A stretch of DNA of 64,000 bases from Idiomarinaceae bacterium (GCA_002685255.1 NYWU01000003.1:175116-239115), one strand, 5' to 3'; numbered from the stretch's first letter, positions 1-9,394 are shown. Made by a program: numbers and translations. The notes: generated by a model not told the origin, from the letters alone.

Positions 1-681
1 CTCACCTTGAGACGGTGTAGAAATTGCGTAACCGTTATTTCGGCAGAAGAAGATCACGGGGACTTTATAAACTGATGCCATGTTCAGTGCAGCGTGGAAA
101 TCACCCTCAGAGGCAGCACCTTCGCCGAAGTAGCAAATAGTACATTTGCCGGTTTTATCCATTTTTTGGCCAAACGCGTAACCGGTCGCCTGTGGAATCT
201 GAGTACCCAGTGGCGAACTGATAGTCATGAAGTTAAGCTCACGACACCCATAGTGAACCGGCATCTGACGCCCTTTACCGAGATCTTGTTCATTTGAGAA
301 CAACTGGTTCATGAACTGTTCAACAGTAAATCCACGATAAGCCAGCGCGCCTTGCTCACGGTACTGACCCATGATCATATCGCCTTGGTCTAACGCCGCC
401 GCTGAAGCCACGCTTTCAGCTTCCTCGCCACGCGAAGCCAGGTAAAAGCTAATACGACCTTGGCGTTGTGCGGCAATCATGCGTTCGTCCAAGGTACGGA
501 TGAACAACATGGTGTCATGAATTTTAACGATGAGATCCTTATCGTACTCTGGCATCTCAACGCCTTTATGTAAGCTGCCGTCTTCTTTAAGAAGCTGCAA
601 CATGGGAATAGTTACTGAGTCACTGTCAAACCACTGTGACTGGGTCACTATCTCTGTATTGTGTTTTTTATCCTTGGCCAT
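1..681 (-). CDS. bkdA1: Branched-chain 2-oxoacid dehydrogenase E1 alpha subunit, partial (3' end outside window)
   Basis: Reads in frame from ATG at 681 down to the left window edge, so the first 227 residues are present and the rest is cut off. The protein is the thiamine-diphosphate-binding alpha subunit of the E1 decarboxylase that oxidatively decarboxylates the 2-oxoacids of Leu, Ile and Val. The TPP motif is visible as GEGAASEGDFHAALNM followed about 15 residues later by NNGYAIST, and the N-terminal half has the family signatures RISFYLASRGEEA and GQYREQGALAYRG. The start has a good ribosome site (AGAGAAGG about 6 bases before ATG). It is the first gene of its operon, so the E1 beta and E2 genes are expected beyond base 1. 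A palindrome at 731-742 lies in its leader. Confidence 0.93.
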   Translation of the reverse strand, partial: MAKDKKHNTEIVTQSQWFDSDSVTIPMLQLLKEDGSLHKGVEMPEYDKDLIVKIHDTMLFIRTLDERMIAAQRQGRISFYLASRGEEAESVASAAALDQGDMIMGQYREQGALAYRGFTVEQFMNQLFSNEQDLGKGRQMPVHYGCRELNFMTISSPLGTQIPQATGYAFGQKMDKTGKCTICYFGEGAASEGDFHAALNMASVYKVPVIFFCRNNGYAISTPSQGE

Positions 682-723
682 AACCTTCTCTTTCGGTTTT
701 AAGCAGGGTGTAAAGTTGCCGCT

Positions 724-746
724 ACTTTACCTTTACGTAAAGTGTC
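724..746. promoter_or_regulatory. Palindromic operator candidate upstream of bkdA1 (LiuR-like)
   Basis: A perfect 12-base palindrome CTTTACGTAAAG sits at 731-742, and a second half-site ACTTTAC precedes it at 724-730. It lies about 50 bases upstream of the bkdA1 start codon. From memory, LiuR, the MerR-family regulator of branched-chain amino acid catabolism in marine gammaproteobacteria, binds motifs of the type TTTACGTTTACGTAAA, and this site resembles that. No regulator gene is adjacent. The palindrome is seen; the regulator is inferred. Confidence 0.45.
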
Positions 747-755
747 ATGCAAACA

Positions 756-780
756 GCCCACGGGAGAATATCCAGTGGGC
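756..780 (-). terminator. Possible terminator after astE
   Basis: Six-base-pair GC-rich stem GCCCAC / GTGGGC around a 13-base loop, about 47 bases past the astE stop. On the minus strand it is followed by TGTTTGC, only a weak U-rich stretch, so termination efficiency is uncertain. It also lies upstream of the bkdA1 promoter region and would insulate the two units. Confidence 0.4.
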
Positions 781-826
781 CTAGTGTAAATGGAAACGAA
801 CAGTTTTAACAAATATTATGCGGAGA

Positions 827-1861
827 TTAGACCAGCTCGAGTGATTCTGTCGGCACTCGGATTACGGTCAACAAAGCGCGTTGCCCCAATGCCACCTGCG
901 CATTAGGGAAAATAATGTGTTCGCCATCATGCTTTGCGTAAATATTTTCACCACCATCAACCGCTAATAGGTCGCCTTTATCAAAAGCGGTAAAGTTAGC
1001 TACGTCATCGGCGAAATTAAGTTCAAATTCTTCGTGTTGACGATTAATCGTCTGTGCTTCAGCAAACATAAAGTGCTGTTCTGGTTCAAACTCAGGGAAA
1101 CTGAGCGCTTGCTCCCCGACTAAACGGCGCAACGTATCTTCTGCCGCTTGAAAATCCGCTCGATTATTCTCGCCAAATTTTTTCACTTTACCCAGCTCAA
1201 CGGTAAATGCCTGAGCCCCGAAATTGTTATATGAAAAATAGGAGAATGTTGTGGTCGGCTGCTGGTTTAATAAAATGGTATCAACGCCACAAGCGAGCAA
1301 AAATTGCAGTTGTTCACGGTGATATGGCTGACCATTGGTAAATGGATGAACGGCAAATTTTTCGCGCTTCGAGTCACGAATCGCCGTGTGAAGATCATAG
1401 TGATAACGGCGACGCTCCCCCTTTGGGGCCGATGCATAAAAACGCTCGCAATAACCTTCAATTTCTTTCGCACGCTCGCGTTCTTTGTTTTGTTTATCGC
1501 CTTGGCTATGCGCACCGCTAAATAAACGGTTCATATTTTCTTCGACAAACCGCTGTTCAATATTAATTGAAGCCGGGTTTGCAATTAGAAACAGAACGCG
1601 ATGAGCGACTGTCTGCTTACCCGAAATAATGTCCTGAATAATATCGCTGCAAATTTCAATCGGTGCGGTTTCGTTACCATGGACAGCACAGGATAAAATA
1701 ATATCTTTGTCGCCAGTATGCTTCGGTTCAACAACCAGCACGCCACTGTCCCAAACCGTTAATTGAGTACCGTTATCTAGTGTTTTCTGAAATTGTTCGG
1801 GGTAGCCCCACTCATGTTCTCGAGTCCAGTTAAGAAAATTGCTAAACACTTGGTCCACCAT
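827..1861 (-). CDS. astE: Succinylglutamate desuccinylase / AstE family zinc hydrolase
   Basis: 344 residues, slightly longer than the roughly 320 usual for AstE. It belongs to the zinc carboxypeptidase-like AstE/aspartoacylase family and would release succinate and glutamate from N-succinylglutamate, the last step of the arginine succinyltransferase pathway. The zinc ligands are visible: HGNETAPIE (His61, Glu64) and the later His158 in DLHTA; Glu222 in VELGK fits the catalytic glutamate. It begins one base after the stop of the upstream DUF599 gene, so the two are co-transcribed. The other ast genes are not in this window, so the pathway role rests on family similarity. Confidence 0.9.
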   Translation of the reverse strand: MVDQVFSNFLNWTREHEWGYPEQFQKTLDNGTQLTVWDSGVLVVEPKHTGDKDIILSCAVHGNETAPIEICSDIIQDIISGKQTVAHRVLFLIANPASINIEQRFVEENMNRLFSGAHSQGDKQNKERERAKEIEGYCERFYASAPKGERRRYHYDLHTAIRDSKREKFAVHPFTNGQPYHREQLQFLLACGVDTILLNQQPTTTFSYFSYNNFGAQAFTVELGKVKKFGENNRADFQAAEDTLRRLVGEQALSFPEFEPEQHFMFAEAQTINRQHEEFELNFADDVANFTAFDKGDLLAVDGGENIYAKHDGEHIIFPNAQVALGQRALLTVIRVPTESLELV

Positions 1862-1862
1862 C

Positions 1863-2582
1863 TTACTCCTTCACTTTTTTCCCGGGGACAAACCCTTTGG
1901 TCGCTAGCAAATCACGTAATACCCGTGATTTATATTCACGCCGGTACAGTACCCAGACGACGATGGCGCTTGATATCACCAGCATCACAGGGTGCAAAAA
2001 CCATGACATGTACGCGAGTGCAAAATAATACGTTCTTAAGCCTTTATTATATTCATGACCGGATTGGTCCAATACTTTCGCAGCATGACGAGCAAACTCT
2101 TCCCGTTCTTCTTCTGGGCGCTGATTTTGCTGATAATTTACGCTGACACCGAGCAACACCGATACGAAACCAAACTGCCGTATAGCCCAAGTAAATTTGA
2201 AAAAGGCGTAGATAAATATAAGCGCTAGCACAGCAAGCTTAAACTGCACCATATTCACGTGTGCGGTGGGTGTTAGCGGCAGTTCGTTGAGGACATCAAC
2301 CACCTGATCGGCATGCGCGAGTACAGTAATTACACCTGCCAACACCAGAATGGTCGACGAAGCAAAGAACGTCACTGTACGCTCGACGTTGCCAATAAGT
2401 GACGCATCGGCAATTTGATTGTCTTTGTGCATCACGTTCCGCATCCAGTCGATACGCAGCTCACACAGAATACTCGACAGACAGTGTGTGGTTTTAGCGC
2501 GTTTACGCGCGAACAGGGAATAACCTATCCAGCAAACAAAAAAGAACAACAAAACAATGATGTCGATCACTGATAGCAGCAT
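1863..2582 (-). CDS. DUF599 family inner membrane protein
   Basis: 239 residues. The N-terminus is a hydrophobic helix (residues about 5-24) followed by a charged KRAK stretch, and three further hydrophobic segments lie near residues 70-90, 105-130 and 185-210. The segment LRIDWMRNVM followed by NQIADASLIGNVERTVTFFAS is typical of DUF599 membrane proteins, which have no established function. It is the first gene of a two-gene unit with astE, the stop and next start being one base apart. Nothing in the sequence links it functionally to arginine catabolism beyond this pairing. Confidence 0.8.
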   Translation of the reverse strand: MLLSVIDIIVLLFFFVCWIGYSLFARKRAKTTHCLSSILCELRIDWMRNVMHKDNQIADASLIGNVERTVTFFASSTILVLAGVITVLAHADQVVDVLNELPLTPTAHVNMVQFKLAVLALIFIYAFFKFTWAIRQFGFVSVLLGVSVNYQQNQRPEEEREEFARHAAKVLDQSGHEYNKGLRTYYFALAYMSWFLHPVMLVISSAIVVWVLYRREYKSRVLRDLLATKGFVPGKKVKE

Positions 2583-2696
2583 AGCGTCCCCGTGCCTGTT
2601 GATTGTGCCTACATTAATCGCCTTATGTTAACAGTTTATGACAACTTTGATGAGCGGATTTTAAATTTACACGGGGTTGTAATTTCGGTCAGACAC

Positions 2697-2727
2697 AAAA
2701 AAGCCGAGCTCAGTGGCTCGGCTTTTT
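2697..2727 (-). terminator. Rho-independent terminator of the RND efflux operon
   Basis: Stem AAGCCGAGC / GCTCGGCTT with a six-base loop, flanked by A6 on the left and T5 on the right. On the minus strand the stem is followed by a run of T, 14 bases after the stop of the RND pump gene. The symmetric A and T flanks mean it could also work on the plus strand. Confidence 0.9.
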
Positions 2728-2740
2728 AGCGTGCATTAAC

Positions 2741-5700
2741 TTAGTAATCTTTTAATGCTTCTTCAGTGGTCTCTTCCTTGGGTTTAGGTGGTTTCGCTAA
2801 ACCATACCAAGACAACATTGTTTGCGTGTTGCGTTTTGCATCATCCAAAATCAGATAGAGACATGGAATCAGCAACAAGGTGATAATCGTTGCGAAAATA
2901 ATACCAAACGCTAAGGAGATCGCCATTGGAATAACGATCTTCGCCTGCAAAGATTTCTCTAACACGATTGGCAATAAGCCAAAGAATGTAGTCAATGAAG
3001 TCAGAGTAATTGCACGGAAGCGTCGACAACCGGCATCTAACACCGCATGACGCAATTGTGTACCCGCCTCACGCGCTCGGTTGACATAATCGACCATCAC
3101 CAAGGAGTCATTCACCACGACCCCGGCTAAGGCGATAATACCGAACAAGCTCAGGATGCTTACCGGCATACCCAGAATCCAGTGGCCAATAATCGCGCCG
3201 ATGATACCGAACGGAATCACTGACATAATGATCAAAGGTTGACTGTATGAGCGCAGCGGCACCGCCATCAGCGCGTATACTGCAAACATCGCTAATACAC
3301 CACCGACTGCCAGTGAGCTGGTCGCTTCCGCCTCGTCCTGAGTTGCGCCTTGCAAACCAAAGCCAACACTTGGATGACGCTCCAAGATTTCAGGCAACTT
3401 CACATTGCGGATCTCTTGCACAATGCTAGACGGCTCGACTTCATCCTTGTTAACACGAGCTCTCACGTTGACTGAACGCTGACGATCGATACGCGTAATG
3501 GTGTCATAACCCTTCGAATGTTCAATCTCCGCTAACTCGGTAAACGGAATCTCGCCGCCGTCTGCAGTCCGTAACTTCATATCTTGCAAGTTACCCACCG
3601 ATTGACGCTGAGATTCAGGGTAGCGAACCATGACTTTAATTTCTTCGTCGCCGCGCTGAATACGTTGAGCCTCAGCGCCATAGAATGCATAACGCACTTG
3701 CGTAGCTAACTCGCCCAGATCAATGCCCATGGCTTCTGCGAGTGGTTTGGTTTTTAGCAAAATCTCATCTTTGCCGTCACCGAATGTATCTTCGATATCA
3801 AACACACCATCATAAGTCGACATGACTTGCTTCAGCTCATCCGCCGCGGATTTAAGTTGGTCGAGGTTTTGTCCCGTCAACTGGAACTCAATATCGAAGC
3901 CACTGCCGCCGCCAATACCACCTTGGAAGTTAACGGTACGTACACCGGCTAATTCAGGCACATTTTCGCGCCATTTATTAACAATCGCATAGCCGTCGAT
4001 CTCACGTTCTTCGCCTTTTTTCAATTCAGCAAAGATAGTGCCGCCGGTATTACCGTTCATCCAAATATTGGTATGACGAACAACACCTGAGCCCTCTTCT
4101 TCAGCGATAGTGTCATCAACCGACTTAAGCCCGTTCTCGACCGCTTTCAAGACTTCAATAGTACGCTCTTCCGACGTTCCGGGCTGCATCTCAATGTTTG
4201 CCTGAATAAAGTCACTCGGAATATCGGGGAAGAAAACCCAGCGTACGATACCACCACTAATCAAGCCAACCATTAAGATCAACATGCCCACGAATGTCGC
4301 TAACGTTGTATAGCGATAGTGAAGACACTTCTTCAGGAAAGGACGATAATAACCTTGTACAAAACGTTGCACCGCCGCAGCAAAGCGATTACGGAAACGC
4401 TGGAACGCATTCGGTTTATCTTTGCCATCTTTCGAGTACTTCATGTTGGCGATGTGCGCGGGCAGTATCAGCTTAGACTCAATTAATGAGAACATTAAGC
4501 ACAGGATGACAACCCAGGCAATAGACTCCCAGATTGCGCCCATACCACCATCCACCATCAACATGGGCACGAACGCCACCATGGTGGTCAAGACACCGAA
4601 CGTTGCTGGCATCGCAACGCGCTTCGCACCGCGCACAACGTTATCTATCGATTTGCCGTTTTCTTCGATCTCGGTATAGGCGCTCTCGCCTATGACAATG
4701 GCATCGTCCACGACTATACCGAGCACCAATATGAACCCAAATAAGGAGATCATATTAATGGACACATCAAACATCGGCAGCGGCATTAGCGCGATTGTAC
4801 CTAAGAAACACACGGGAATGCCGATCATTACCCAGAACGCTAACCGTAGCTGTAGGAACAACGACAGCATGAGGAACACTAACAAGCCCCCCATCCACAT
4901 GTTATTTAACATGAGGTCGAGACGGCCTTGCAGGTAATATGACGAATCCCCCCAATACGCGACTTTTACTTCATCAGGTAGCGAAGCATTTTTACGTTCC
5001 GCATAGTTTTTCACCACTTCAGCGATTTTAAGATCGTTCTGATCGCCTACCGAGTTAACCCGCACAAAAGTCGCTGGCTTGCCATCAAAGCGGGTGAACG
5101 CTTCGGTCTCGACAAAGCCGTCGGTCACTTGCGCAATGTCACCTAAGGTTAAACGAGTACCATCAGGGCGACTAATCAACACGATTTTCTCGAATTCATC
5201 ACCCACGTACGCCTGATTATTAGCGCGCAATAAAATATCGCCGTTAGGTGTTTTAATAGAGCCACCGGCGACATCGAGCGAAGTGCCGCGCACTGCATTA
5301 ACAATTTGCTGGAAGCTCAAACCATAGCGTTCGAGATCTTCTTGCGAAATTTCTACAGCGATTTCGTAACCACGTGCACCCACGACTTCAACTTTGGTAA
5401 TTCCGCCTACTTGTTTAAGCTCGTCACGAACTTCTTTAGCCAACTCTTTGCGCTGCCGCTCCGTCACATCACCGTAAACAGTCATCCAGATCACGTTGCG
5501 GTTAGGTCGCACGCGATAGATGTTGGGCTTTTCAATTTGTTGTGGGAAGTTCGGGATGGCGTCCACCAGCATTTTAACTTCGTCCATCACTACTTGAACA
5601 TCGTAATCGGGTTCAACTTCAATAGTGACTGAGCCGAGGCCTTCCTGTGAACGCGATGTCATCTCTTCAACGCCATCAACGTCTTCGAGCGCATCCTCAA

Positions 5701-5926
5701 TCAACATAATAACGCCTTGTTCTACTTCTTGTGGCGCAGCACCTGGGAAAGGCACTTGAATGCTGATTACGTTTAATGAAATTTCTGGGAACATTTGCTT
5801 GCGAACGCTAAATATCGACATTACGCCCGCAACAACAATCAGGAATAACAGCAGGTTAGCGGCAACCGAGTTGCGCGCGAACCATGCGATAATGCCTTTA
5901 TTAGTATCTTCTGTACTCATCGTCAT
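2741..5926 (-). CDS. Efflux RND transporter permease subunit (AcrB/HAE family)
   Basis: 1061 residues, the normal size for an RND pump. An N-terminal helix (about residues 20-37) is followed by a large periplasmic loop, a cluster of helices, a second periplasmic loop and a second helix cluster. The proton-relay acidic pair is visible in helix 4 as GIVVDDAIVIGES, and the helix 10 counterpart as GVVVNDSLVMVDY. It would form the inner-membrane proton-driven pump of a tripartite exporter. The preceding adaptor gene ends 6 bases upstream, so they form one operon. No outer-membrane channel gene is present, so a shared TolC-like protein is presumably used. Substrate cannot be told from sequence. Confidence 0.93.
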   Translation of the reverse strand: MTMSTEDTNKGIIAWFARNSVAANLLLFLIVVAGVMSIFSVRKQMFPEISLNVISIQVPFPGAAPQEVEQGVIMLIEDALEDVDGVEEMTSRSQEGLGSVTIEVEPDYDVQVVMDEVKMLVDAIPNFPQQIEKPNIYRVRPNRNVIWMTVYGDVTERQRKELAKEVRDELKQVGGITKVEVVGARGYEIAVEISQEDLERYGLSFQQIVNAVRGTSLDVAGGSIKTPNGDILLRANNQAYVGDEFEKIVLISRPDGTRLTLGDIAQVTDGFVETEAFTRFDGKPATFVRVNSVGDQNDLKIAEVVKNYAERKNASLPDEVKVAYWGDSSYYLQGRLDLMLNNMWMGGLLVFLMLSLFLQLRLAFWVMIGIPVCFLGTIALMPLPMFDVSINMISLFGFILVLGIVVDDAIVIGESAYTEIEENGKSIDNVVRGAKRVAMPATFGVLTTMVAFVPMLMVDGGMGAIWESIAWVVILCLMFSLIESKLILPAHIANMKYSKDGKDKPNAFQRFRNRFAAAVQRFVQGYYRPFLKKCLHYRYTTLATFVGMLILMVGLISGGIVRWVFFPDIPSDFIQANIEMQPGTSEERTIEVLKAVENGLKSVDDTIAEEEGSGVVRHTNIWMNGNTGGTIFAELKKGEEREIDGYAIVNKWRENVPELAGVRTVNFQGGIGGGSGFDIEFQLTGQNLDQLKSAADELKQVMSTYDGVFDIEDTFGDGKDEILLKTKPLAEAMGIDLGELATQVRYAFYGAEAQRIQRGDEEIKVMVRYPESQRQSVGNLQDMKLRTADGGEIPFTELAEIEHSKGYDTITRIDRQRSVNVRARVNKDEVEPSSIVQEIRNVKLPEILERHPSVGFGLQGATQDEAEATSSLAVGGVLAMFAVYALMAVPLRSYSQPLIIMSVIPFGIIGAIIGHWILGMPVSILSLFGIIALAGVVVNDSLVMVDYVNRAREAGTQLRHAVLDAGCRRFRAITLTSLTTFFGLLPIVLEKSLQAKIVIPMAISLAFGIIFATIITLLLIPCLYLILDDAKRNTQTMLSWYGLAKPPKPKEETTEEALKDY

Positions 5927-5932
5927 GACCTC

Positions 5933-7198
5933 TTAGCGGTTCGCGTTGCTCGCCGTTTGTTCATTACCGGCTTCGCTACTATCCGACTCGGCAGACTGCT
6001 TGTTGTCGCCACTTTGTTGTTCTTTTTGTGCTGTCGATTCCATTTGCGCAGGGAGCGGATCGCCTTCTAAGCGAACGGGTGTTCCAGGCAACGGATTAGC
6101 TAACTGAGTCAGTACCACTTTATCGCCTCGCTCGAGGCCCGAACTGATAATCGAATCATTACTCTGAGTGCGAATCACTTGCACCGTACGGTGCTTAAGC
6201 ACTCGCTCATCATCGACAATCCATACTGAGCTGTCTTCATTGATCGCGTAAGTCGGCACGCTCATCACATTCGATACCGACTGTCCTTCAATTTTGGCAT
6301 CAACAAAACGGCCATAACGCAAAGTGGCGTTGTGCGTGTTGCCTTCTAGATTATATGGGTCGTCGACTTCTACCACGCCATAAATAACGCGGCTGTTTTC
6401 ATCTAAAACGCCTTCAGTGCGAACTAAACGGCCCTGCCAGTCAGTACTTATACCGTTTACCATCGATTGCAAATGAACCGTAGGTTGCTTACCTTCGCTT
6501 GGCATATCAAGGTACGTTGTATCTAAGTCGCTTAATGGTAGGCGAACTTCGGCAGTACCGGTGCCATAAAGCATGGCAATTTGACTGCCTGAGCCGACAA
6601 ACTGACCTAAGTCAGCTTGTTTAGAGCGCAAGATCGCATCGAATGGCGCACGAATCGTCGTACGCTCGAGGTTACGCTGTGCCATCGCTAAGTTTGCTTC
6701 GGCGGATTCAACCGCTGATAGCGCGCTCGCTAGCTGAGGCTTACGAAGACCTAAGGCAGGTGCCTCGCCATCTTTAAACATTGCCCACTCTTCTTCAGCG
6801 ACACGCGCACGTGCTTTTTCTTCCTCAAGCGAAGCTTGGGCTTGTAGCAACTGTGCTTTAGCTTGTTGAACAGCGACCTTGTAATCACTTGGGTCAATCT
6901 GCAACAACATGTCGCCTTTGCTGAAAAAGCCACCGGCATTAAAGTTATCGGCGATTTCAATAATCTGGCCGCTCACTTCTGATAACAGCTGGGTGCTGTG
7001 TTTCGGTCGAACCGTACCCTGGGAATCGACGATAAACGTCATGTTCTCAGGTTGAACTTCTTTCACTTCGACCATTGGGGCGGGTTTAACGTTTTGTTTT
7101 TTCTCAGGCGGCTTACCCGCCATACTAGCGACTACGGCTAGCGCAATAAACAAAACTATAATCATCGGTGGGATAAAGGCTCTTTTCTTAATCTTCAT
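5933..7198 (-). CDS. Efflux RND transporter periplasmic adaptor subunit (HlyD/MFP family)
   Basis: 421 residues. A signal-anchor helix at residues 10-27 is followed by a barrel-sandwich half motif (GQIIEIADNFNAGGFFSKGD), an alpha-helical hairpin (about residues 105-175, Ala/Gln/Glu rich), the second half motif (TTIRAPFDAILRSKQADLGQ) and beta-barrel and membrane-proximal domains. This is the linker between the inner-membrane pump and the outer-membrane channel. About 40 residues at the C-terminus are low-complexity Gln/Ser/Glu/Asn and unlike the rest. It is the first gene of the two-gene efflux operon; its leader holds two inverted repeats (7271-7289 and 7312-7330). Confidence 0.92.
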   Translation of the reverse strand: MKIKKRAFIPPMIIVLFIALAVVASMAGKPPEKKQNVKPAPMVEVKEVQPENMTFIVDSQGTVRPKHSTQLLSEVSGQIIEIADNFNAGGFFSKGDMLLQIDPSDYKVAVQQAKAQLLQAQASLEEEKARARVAEEEWAMFKDGEAPALGLRKPQLASALSAVESAEANLAMAQRNLERTTIRAPFDAILRSKQADLGQFVGSGSQIAMLYGTGTAEVRLPLSDLDTTYLDMPSEGKQPTVHLQSMVNGISTDWQGRLVRTEGVLDENSRVIYGVVEVDDPYNLEGNTHNATLRYGRFVDAKIEGQSVSNVMSVPTYAINEDSSVWIVDDERVLKHRTVQVIRTQSNDSIISSGLERGDKVVLTQLANPLPGTPVRLEGDPLPAQMESTAQKEQQSGDNKQSAESDSSEAGNEQTASNANR

Positions 7199-7270
7199 AA
7201 TTGTCGCTCAGTCAATTGGTTAAGAATATTTTGTTATAGCCTTATTATCGCCGCAATAAATGTAAATTGT

Positions 7271-7330
7271 TAGCACAGATGTGTTGCTATTTATGAGTTT
7301 GACCCCCTAAGTTGTAACGGACTATTACAA
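7271..7330. promoter_or_regulatory. Two inverted repeats in the leader of the efflux operon
   Basis: Between the antiporter stop and the efflux adaptor start lie TTGTAA-N7-TTACAA (7312-7330) and a near-palindrome TAGCACAGATGTGTTGCTA (7271-7289). Both have the size and spacing of dimeric repressor operators. RND operons are usually controlled by a local TetR-, MarR- or LysR-type regulator, but none is encoded next to this one. Their function is inferred only from symmetry and position. Confidence 0.35.
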
Positions 7331-7348
7331 ACGTAGCTGAAACCCTTG

Positions 7349-9313
7349 TTATCCCTCTAGTAGCCACCGTTCTGCCGCTTCCACCGCAGCCGGCTTACCA
7401 CTTAACAACACAACATCATCGACTGCTAACTCAATTTGATCAGTCAAATCAGTCACTTCGACATCATCACGGCGAATCGCTTTAAGCTCTACATTACGTC
7501 TAGACCAGTCTAACTCTTCTACCGACTTACCGACCGCCCATGCGTGTTGAGGCAACGGTACGGCATGCAAAAACTGGAGCTTCTCTAGCCGTTCGGGATC
7601 CATATCCGTATGCGAACCCGGGAAAAAGCCATGCATATCGCCATAGTGATTACGTCGCTCTTGTTCCAGACGCGTAAGAATACGACGAATAGGCACACCT
7701 GAACGATTCAGTACGTGCGATATCAACATCAGACTCGCTTCTAGCGTATCCGGCACAACCTGCGAAGCGCCGGCTTCTTGCAACGCAGTCAAACGGCTAT
7801 CATCGCGGCTTCGTACTAAGATAAAGGCGTCTTCGTTCATCGCGCGGATTTCTTTCAAGGTTTTTATCGCATAGGTGTCGTCGGCATAACTGATCACAAT
7901 CAATGGTGCGTGTTGCGCGCCGACGGCACGCAAGATATCGCGCTTAGCGCTATCTCCAAAATACACTTTGGCGCCACCTGCCACCGCTTCTTGCACCCGC
8001 ATCGGGTCGTTATCTATCGCGACATGTTTAATACCTTCAGCTTCTAGGAATCGTGATACGGTCTGCCCGACCCGCCCGAAACCACAAATAAGCGCCGGAG
8101 CCGCTTGTTCTTCTTCGGATTGATCCGAGCGGATACCTGATGAATCACCCTCATCGTGTGCCAAGAACGCGACCAAAGGCTGTAGTTTTTGAATGACTAA
8201 TGGGGTAATCGCCATACTTAACACACCCACACCAATCAGAATGGAACTGATCCGAGGCTCTAAAAGACCATAGGACGCAGCCAACGACACAAGTACAAAG
8301 CCAAATTCACCCATTTGAAATAACGATACTGCCGCCGCCCAAGCATCACGTCGGTGTTCACCCATCATGCGCGCTACGCCTTGAATCAACAATACCTTAA
8401 TCAGCGCCATAACCAGCAACGTCGCGACTATCCAATGAAACTCGAAAACCACCGCGTTAAGCGACAGTTGCATACCGACCGTGGTAAAAAACAGCCCCAT
8501 TAAAATGTCACGAAAAGGACGAATATCGGCTTCGAGTTGATGCTTATACTTACTTTCGCCCAGCATCATACCGGCTAAAAAGGCCCCAAGTGCCATCGAC
8601 AAACCAAATAAATGCGTCAGGCCGCCAGCGACCAAAGCCACCAATAACGTAGCGAGTACAAACAGCTCGTCAGTGCGCTGACGAGCGATTTCACGAAATA
8701 AGTACGGTAAAACCCATTTACCAATCAATAGTAATACTGTGATCACAGCCGCACCTTTAAGCAGCGCTAACAATAGGCTGTAAACAATATTTTCGCCGCC
8801 TTGTCCTGCAAGGAGCGGGATAGCAATTAATAGAGGAACGACCGCGATATCTTGGAATAACAATACGGCGACAGTCATTTGTCCGCGTCGCGTTGCCGTT
8901 TGCGAGCTTTCACTAAGTTGTTTTATCACCACCGCGGTTGAGGAAAGTGCGAGCGCTCCAGCTACAGCGAGTGCGGCTGTTGGGCTATCAAGCAACCAAA
9001 GTCCTAGCCCCATGAATAAGGCCAGTGATACAAGCACTTGAGCCGAACCCAAACCAAATACCCAACGCCGCATTGCGAGCATCTTGGGTAGCGAGAACTC
9101 TAACCCTAAAGAAAAAAGCAACAACACAATACCGAGTTCTGCGATCAGGTGGTATTCATTCGGGTCGGCTATCCAACCCATTACATCGGGTCCTGCGATG
9201 ACCCCAGCGGTTAGATAAGCCAAAATCGCGGGCAACTTAATGCGTCGAAACGCCCATACCAACACTACGGCCACTGCGAGTAACATTAGTAGACTGGCAA
9301 ATGTGCCGTACAT
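7349..9313 (-). CDS. Monovalent cation:proton antiporter-2 (CPA2), Kef/YbaL type, with RCK domains
   Basis: 654 residues. The first roughly 380 residues are a polytopic Na+/H+-exchanger fold of about 12 helices; the next about 140 form an RCK/TrkA-N domain with a dinucleotide-binding start (LICGFGRVGQTVSRFL and an acidic VAIDND); the last about 90 resemble TrkA-C. By family this is a potassium or proton-coupled efflux system gated by a cytosolic nucleotide-binding ring. I do not assign kefB, kefC or ybaL because the ancillary KefF/KefG-type gene is absent. Transcribed alone, divergently from the diguanylate cyclase gene, with a palindrome between them. Confidence 0.88.
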   Translation of the reverse strand: MYGTFASLLMLLAVAVVLVWAFRRIKLPAILAYLTAGVIAGPDVMGWIADPNEYHLIAELGIVLLLFSLGLEFSLPKMLAMRRWVFGLGSAQVLVSLALFMGLGLWLLDSPTAALAVAGALALSSTAVVIKQLSESSQTATRRGQMTVAVLLFQDIAVVPLLIAIPLLAGQGGENIVYSLLLALLKGAAVITVLLLIGKWVLPYLFREIARQRTDELFVLATLLVALVAGGLTHLFGLSMALGAFLAGMMLGESKYKHQLEADIRPFRDILMGLFFTTVGMQLSLNAVVFEFHWIVATLLVMALIKVLLIQGVARMMGEHRRDAWAAAVSLFQMGEFGFVLVSLAASYGLLEPRISSILIGVGVLSMAITPLVIQKLQPLVAFLAHDEGDSSGIRSDQSEEEQAAPALICGFGRVGQTVSRFLEAEGIKHVAIDNDPMRVQEAVAGGAKVYFGDSAKRDILRAVGAQHAPLIVISYADDTYAIKTLKEIRAMNEDAFILVRSRDDSRLTALQEAGASQVVPDTLEASLMLISHVLNRSGVPIRRILTRLEQERRNHYGDMHGFFPGSHTDMDPERLEKLQFLHAVPLPQHAWAVGKSVEELDWSRRNVELKAIRRDDVEVTDLTDQIELAVDDVVLLSGKPAAVEAAERWLLEG

Positions 9314-9376
9314 AGGTTTCTCCTCATCGTTGTGCTTATGCTGTCAAAATAATAACACTGTTAAAGTGACAATTAG

Positions 9377-9394
9377 TGTAGTTGTTTAACTACA
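9377..9394. promoter_or_regulatory. 18-bp palindrome between divergent antiporter and diguanylate cyclase genes
   Basis: TGTAGTT-GTTT-AACTACA, arms of seven bases with a four-base centre, lies 64 bases upstream of the antiporter and 73 bases upstream of the annotated start of the GGDEF gene. Such a central position between divergent genes fits an operator serving one or both promoters. The cognate protein is unknown. Confidence 0.35.
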
